Assembly (NCBI GenBank): GCA_023213395.1
Contig: CM041465.1
Span: forward strand, 212,791,741-212,855,740
Direction: 5' to 3'
DNA length: 64,000 nt
Source of the DNA: Cycas panzhihuaensis
Taxonomy: Eukaryota; Cycadophyta
Below, piece by piece: positions 60,849 through 64,000 of this stretch. Position 1 is the first letter of the stretch. Each line of letters starts with the position of its first letter. The translations under genes and the position numbers were made by a program. Under the pieces are notes generated by a model. That model was not told where the DNA came from. It saw only the letters and a list, made by a program, of their open reading frames with translations, and made no database searches.

Positions 60849-61332
60849 TATTAAAAATTTTGAATTCACTGTGATATAATATTTAATTATTTGAATATAT
60901 AGTAAAAACATAATGATAAATCATAAGGAATATACACACAACTATAAGATAATATCAATATAAATGAATATCAAATATGATCAAAGATTATCAAGCATTA
61001 CCACAGGAAACACCAAGATTTATACATGGAAAACCCAAGAGGGAAAAACCACAAGATAAGGTTTGGAGTATTACTCATTTTTCTTAAATCTCTAAATGAA
61101 TTCCTATCTCAAGTTCTTAAAGTGGCACGCGTATATATTTATATGTATAATCACCTCATTATGAGCCTCTTACATGTGAGAGATTTCTCATCTTTTAATT
61201 ATATTTTACTATTATATTAACCAATCTGATCATATGTGTGGGACTCTTTCACATCCTCCAATGATAACTTTGACCTCTTGACTATTAATTAAACATTACT
61301 AATGGATAGTTATGAATGTCAATATTCTAATA
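60849..61332 (-). repeat. Family B LTR shared by two internal regions
   Basis: 484 bp aligned with 42959-43406. A PBS-like site lies on its left and a purine tract (CACTATGAGGGAG on the minus strand) plus 3' internal sequence on its right. It contains the reversed motif GTGGTTTTTCCCTCTTGGGT. Confidence 0.85.
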
Positions 61333-61923
61333 CTCCCTCATAGTGTTTAATTTGTAGATGCTCAAACATCTTCATGTCTTTATTTTCATGTTGGATTACC
61401 TGCTTATTATGTTTTTTTTTTTACCTCTATTACCTGTTAATCAATCTATCAAAATTGTCCTCATTTGCTTCTCTCTCATAAGTAAATCTTATCAACAATG
61501 TATCATATCAACCTCTAATGAAAATATATAAAACTAACCCCTATAAATAACTAGAATTTATGACTTTCAATTTTGTCAAGATATATGAAGTCTTTTTTCA
61601 AAAACTTCATAACTTCACTTGTAAAGTTGTAATAATTAACTATGTCATCTTAAAATCTCATGAATTAAAATGATTATTGATGTTCATATAAAATAACAAC
61701 CATCTACTATAATGAATAGGTAACTAGCCTTCACAATCGCTAGTTCTATAAGAAGTGCTTTTTATATATCATTTGTCTATATATAAAATAAAATATAAAA
61801 ATAACACTAACTATTAGGCTAATGTAATATGAATAAGAAACTCTCTACAAATGCATTGAATATTTGTGGTTACATTTTTTTATGAGTAGGCAATGATATG
61901 ATTTATAGATAACCTAAAAGGAG
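61333..61923 (-). mobile_element. 3' internal end of a second family B unit
   Basis: 61333-61830 aligns with 43407-43930 (shared text around CTAGTTCTATA and the final purine tract), so it is the 3' end of an upstream family B unit in tandem with the one at 42959-61332. It then resembles 59305-59400, so the segment between seems deleted. It is cut at 61924 by a copia LTR. Confidence 0.65.
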
Positions 61924-62211
61924 TGAATCTATCCTTCATCTCTACATACTAAACACAGAGGCAAATATGGGAGTAAGAGAGACTTGAGAGAAAAATAGTA
62001 GCTCTCACAAAATAGGGAGGTAAGAATGAGCCTCCTCCATTGAGCTTTTACTTTTATATTGAAACATGGAGCATTAGAGTTAGGTAACATGAAATTATAT
62101 ATAATGCACATGAAAGTGCATTTCACTTAAATGATCTAATTTAGAGTTCACTTAAGACCCTTTTAGAAATAATCAACTAATGTAATGATCTTGTGATATT
62201 AATCCATTTCA
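61924..62211 (-). repeat. 3' LTR of the right-edge copia element
   Basis: The start is well placed by the purine-rich tract and homology with element C at 50881-50890. The other end (61924, TGAATCTATCCTTCA) is a guess from the TG/CA rule and comparison with element C. Confidence 0.6.
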
Positions 62212-62699
62212 ATCTCTACCTTAATGGTAGAAGGTCATTTTGTCTTTATTCTATCTTATGAGGTCTTCATTTGAGCCTCTTATAAAGTAAACTACTATGA
62301 CACTTTTATAGGAAACCTTCATGGGGAAGAAAACCCACAGACCTTTTAATCTACTAACTTGGCTTAGGTAGCTCTTTAAATAAAGCCAAATAGCCAATTA
62401 GTACAATTAATTTTGTAAGTAAATCTACTAAGTCTCCATATATCATTTGGCCATCCCCCATACCCTTTTAGGTTTTCAGAGGTTTTGATTTTCTAAAATG
62501 TTATAACCCTTATCATTTTACACCTATAAAGGGTTTTTATGAATGGGATAGAGCAAAGACTTACTCTTGTCCTTCTACACCCATAAGAGGTTTTTATGAA
62601 TGAGATAGAGTATAATGGTCCTATTGTCATCTCCTTCAATTAGTTAGAGATGAATACCCTAAGTCTAAGTAGCCTTCAAAACTGTTCAAATTTAACCCT

Positions 62700-63110
62700 T
62701 TGTAATGGTTTGGTAAAGATACTGGCCACTTGATCTGCTGTGGAGTAGTACTCTAGTTGAATTATACCATCTGAACTAGTTCTCTAATTCTATAGATTTT
62801 TATAATTTTATATTTGGTACAATCATGAATATAAGATTTTTAGCCATTTGGATTATAGATTTATTATCCACACATAGGCTGGTAGAACTTGTTTGGTTGA
62901 CATTTAATATATTTAATAATTTTCTAAGCCATATCATCTCCTTACTTGTCTTAGAAGCAACAATATATTCAACTTCGGTAGTTGAGTCTGTAATTATCTT
63001 CTGCCATCTAGATCTCCATGATATTGGTGATGTTTCAAAAAATGTTATGTACCTAGACATGAATCTTCCTGTGTCTTTATCTTTAGCAAATTTTGAGTCT
63101 ATGTATATAT
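62700..63110 (-). pseudogene. pol: copia RNase H, right-edge element
   Basis: Open at 63060-62800: ISWRSRWQKIITDSTTEVEY, IVASKTSKEMIWLRKLLNIL, TSLCVDNKSIIQMAKNLIF. This is the usual copia RNase H (SRRQKxVxxSTxEAEY...CDNxSAIxxAxNP), with the Glu and Asp kept in their motifs. Stops end it on both sides. Confidence 0.9.
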
Positions 63111-64000
63111 AAAGTTTGAATTATACATTGGGTTCATACAATAGACCATATTTACTAGTAATCTTTAGGTACTTTAATGCTCATGCTACAGCCTGCTAGT
63201 AATTTTGCTTAGGATTTGTTATGAATCTTATAAGAATGTCAATAGAGTATGCAATATCTAGCCTTATGTTGGTAGTATAGATGAGACTACTTATAAGTTA
63301 CCTATAGAGTATTGCATCTACCTCCCTAGTATCACCATCAGCTGAGAGTTTAATATTAGGTTCCATAAGAGTAGCCACTGGTTGAGTATCTTTCAACTAA
63401 AACTTTATAATAAGATCATTGATATATTTTTCTTAGGAGAGAAAGATTTTTCCATTACTTTGAGTTACTTCAATTTCTAAGTAATATTTCATCAACTTGA
63501 GGTCATATAATTTAGAAGTTTTAGTAAGGTCCCTCTTCATTTGGTTAATTATCTATTTACTATTCCTTGTTATTAATATATTATCTATAAACATTAAGAG
63601 GTAAATGACTTTATCATTTTGGCACTTGATGAAGAGTGTTGCATCAAATATATTGATAGTCACAAACCTCATATCCAAGTTACCTCATTCTTTCAGGGAA
63701 CTTGGTAAACCAAGCATGAGGGGCTTATTTTAGGCCATATAAGGACTTTATAAGCTTTCAAAACTTATGCTCTTGATCGACAATCTTATATCCTTTTGGT
63801 TGGGCTGTGTAAATTTCTTCTTTAAGGTCCCCATTATGAAATATAGTATTAACATTGAGTTGGTAGATTTTCCAACCCTACTTGGTTATAGGAGCAAAGA
63901 CTTTAGTGTAGTTAATACCTTCCCTTTGCATGAATCCTTTTGTTACCAACCCCACCTTATATTTTTATAGGGTGCCATCTGATCTATACTTATTTTTAGA
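63111..64000 (-). pseudogene. pol: copia reverse transcriptase, right-edge element (partial)
   Basis: Colinear with 51800-52700 of element C and similarly broken. The catalytic region near 63590-63605 reads LMFIDNILI on the minus strand, where YVDD/FMDD is expected, so one Asp appears to have become Asn. Confidence 0.75.

Larger units (their letters stand above)
42959..61332 (-). mobile_element. Family B LTR element (minus) with nested solo LTR, gypsy and copia insertions
   Basis: 5' LTR 60849-61332, PBS-like site 60837-60848, internal 60836-59037, interruption by the gypsy element, internal 45635-45031, solo LTR, internal 44380-43407, 3' LTR 43406-42959. Continuity is supported by the plus copy: 5525-5630 aligns with 59200-59037 and 5700-6240 with 45560-45080, that is, across the gypsy insertion. 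Without insertions the internal region is about 3.4 kb. I recognise no gag or pol domain, unlike the other, equally decayed copia elements here, so it may be a non-coding (LARD-like) element. It cuts the LINE remnant at 42959. Confidence 0.65.
61924..64000 (-). mobile_element. Copia element related to C, 3' part, cut by window edge
   Basis: 3' LTR at about 61924-62211 (minus start TGAAATGGATTAATATC). The internal end is alignable with copia C (62220-62800 with 50890-51400), followed by RNase H and RT remnants. It is closely related to element C but has an LTR of about 288 bp with only patchy similarity. The rest is beyond the window. Confidence 0.85.

Noticed and set aside
1-64000. CRISPR arrays, phage, operons or bacterial systems
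   Set aside because: No regularly spaced repeats and no ribosome-binding-site/ORF structure. All recognisable coding is plant retroelement.

Overview
This window is plant nuclear DNA, very AT-rich and made almost wholly of retrotransposons, most of them old and broken. I see no intact host gene, no rRNA or tRNA gene, and nothing prokaryotic (no operons, no CRISPR). Evidence for a plant: Ty1/copia and Ty3/gypsy elements primed by initiator tRNA-Met (TGGTATCAGAGC), and a plant-type LINE with DUF4283-like ORF1, endonuclease, reverse transcriptase (RT), zf-RVT and RNase H. Old elements are kept almost full length, stacked inside each other, with LTR pairs 10-15% apart and little CpG left. This suggests a large, slowly purged genome such as a gymnosperm (inference; the species is not determined).

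Layout. 1-2566: 5' end of an old minus-strand copia element, family A. 2572-5500: AT-rich, unrecognised. About 5500-7825: 3' internal part, LTR and primer-binding-site-like sequence of family B (plus strand). 7826-16130: complete, young family A copia element (plus), flanked by ATAAT, interrupting family B sequence. 16136-18250: AT-rich, with a minus-strand copia gag scrap. 18251-23502: old minus-strand copia element, family D. 23756-30137: full-length dead LINE (plus) with decayed target-site duplication. 30154-33970: unrecognised, perhaps the 5' part of the gypsy element that follows. 33970-37512: plus-strand gypsy gag-protease-RT remnant, cut by an LTR-like segment. 40045-42958: minus-strand LINE remnant. 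42959-61332: a large minus-strand family B element containing a solo LTR (44381-45025, flanked by AAATT) and a gypsy element (45636-59036), which itself contains copia element C (50574-57201, flanked by ATGTG). To the right of the family B 5' LTR lies more family B 3' sequence (a tandem arrangement), interrupted at 61924 by another minus-strand copia element that runs off the window.

How the parts relate. The nesting gives a relative clock: family B is older than the gypsy element (LTRs about 14% apart), which is older than copia C (about 10.6%). The family A insertion at 7826 (2 differences in 336) is the youngest. Most interesting: (i) the young family A element carries frameshifts and a changed RT active site, so it probably moved in trans or was broken almost at once; (ii) its 3.4-kb leader holds a tRNA/SINE-like pair of A and B boxes with spacing conserved in the old copy; (iii) its LTR holds a hairpin whose 30 stem bases are unchanged in the old copy; (iv) family B has copia-like LTR ends but about 3.4 kb of internal DNA without recognisable coding, and occurs twice as internal-LTR-internal. 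All alignments and identities here were made by eye.
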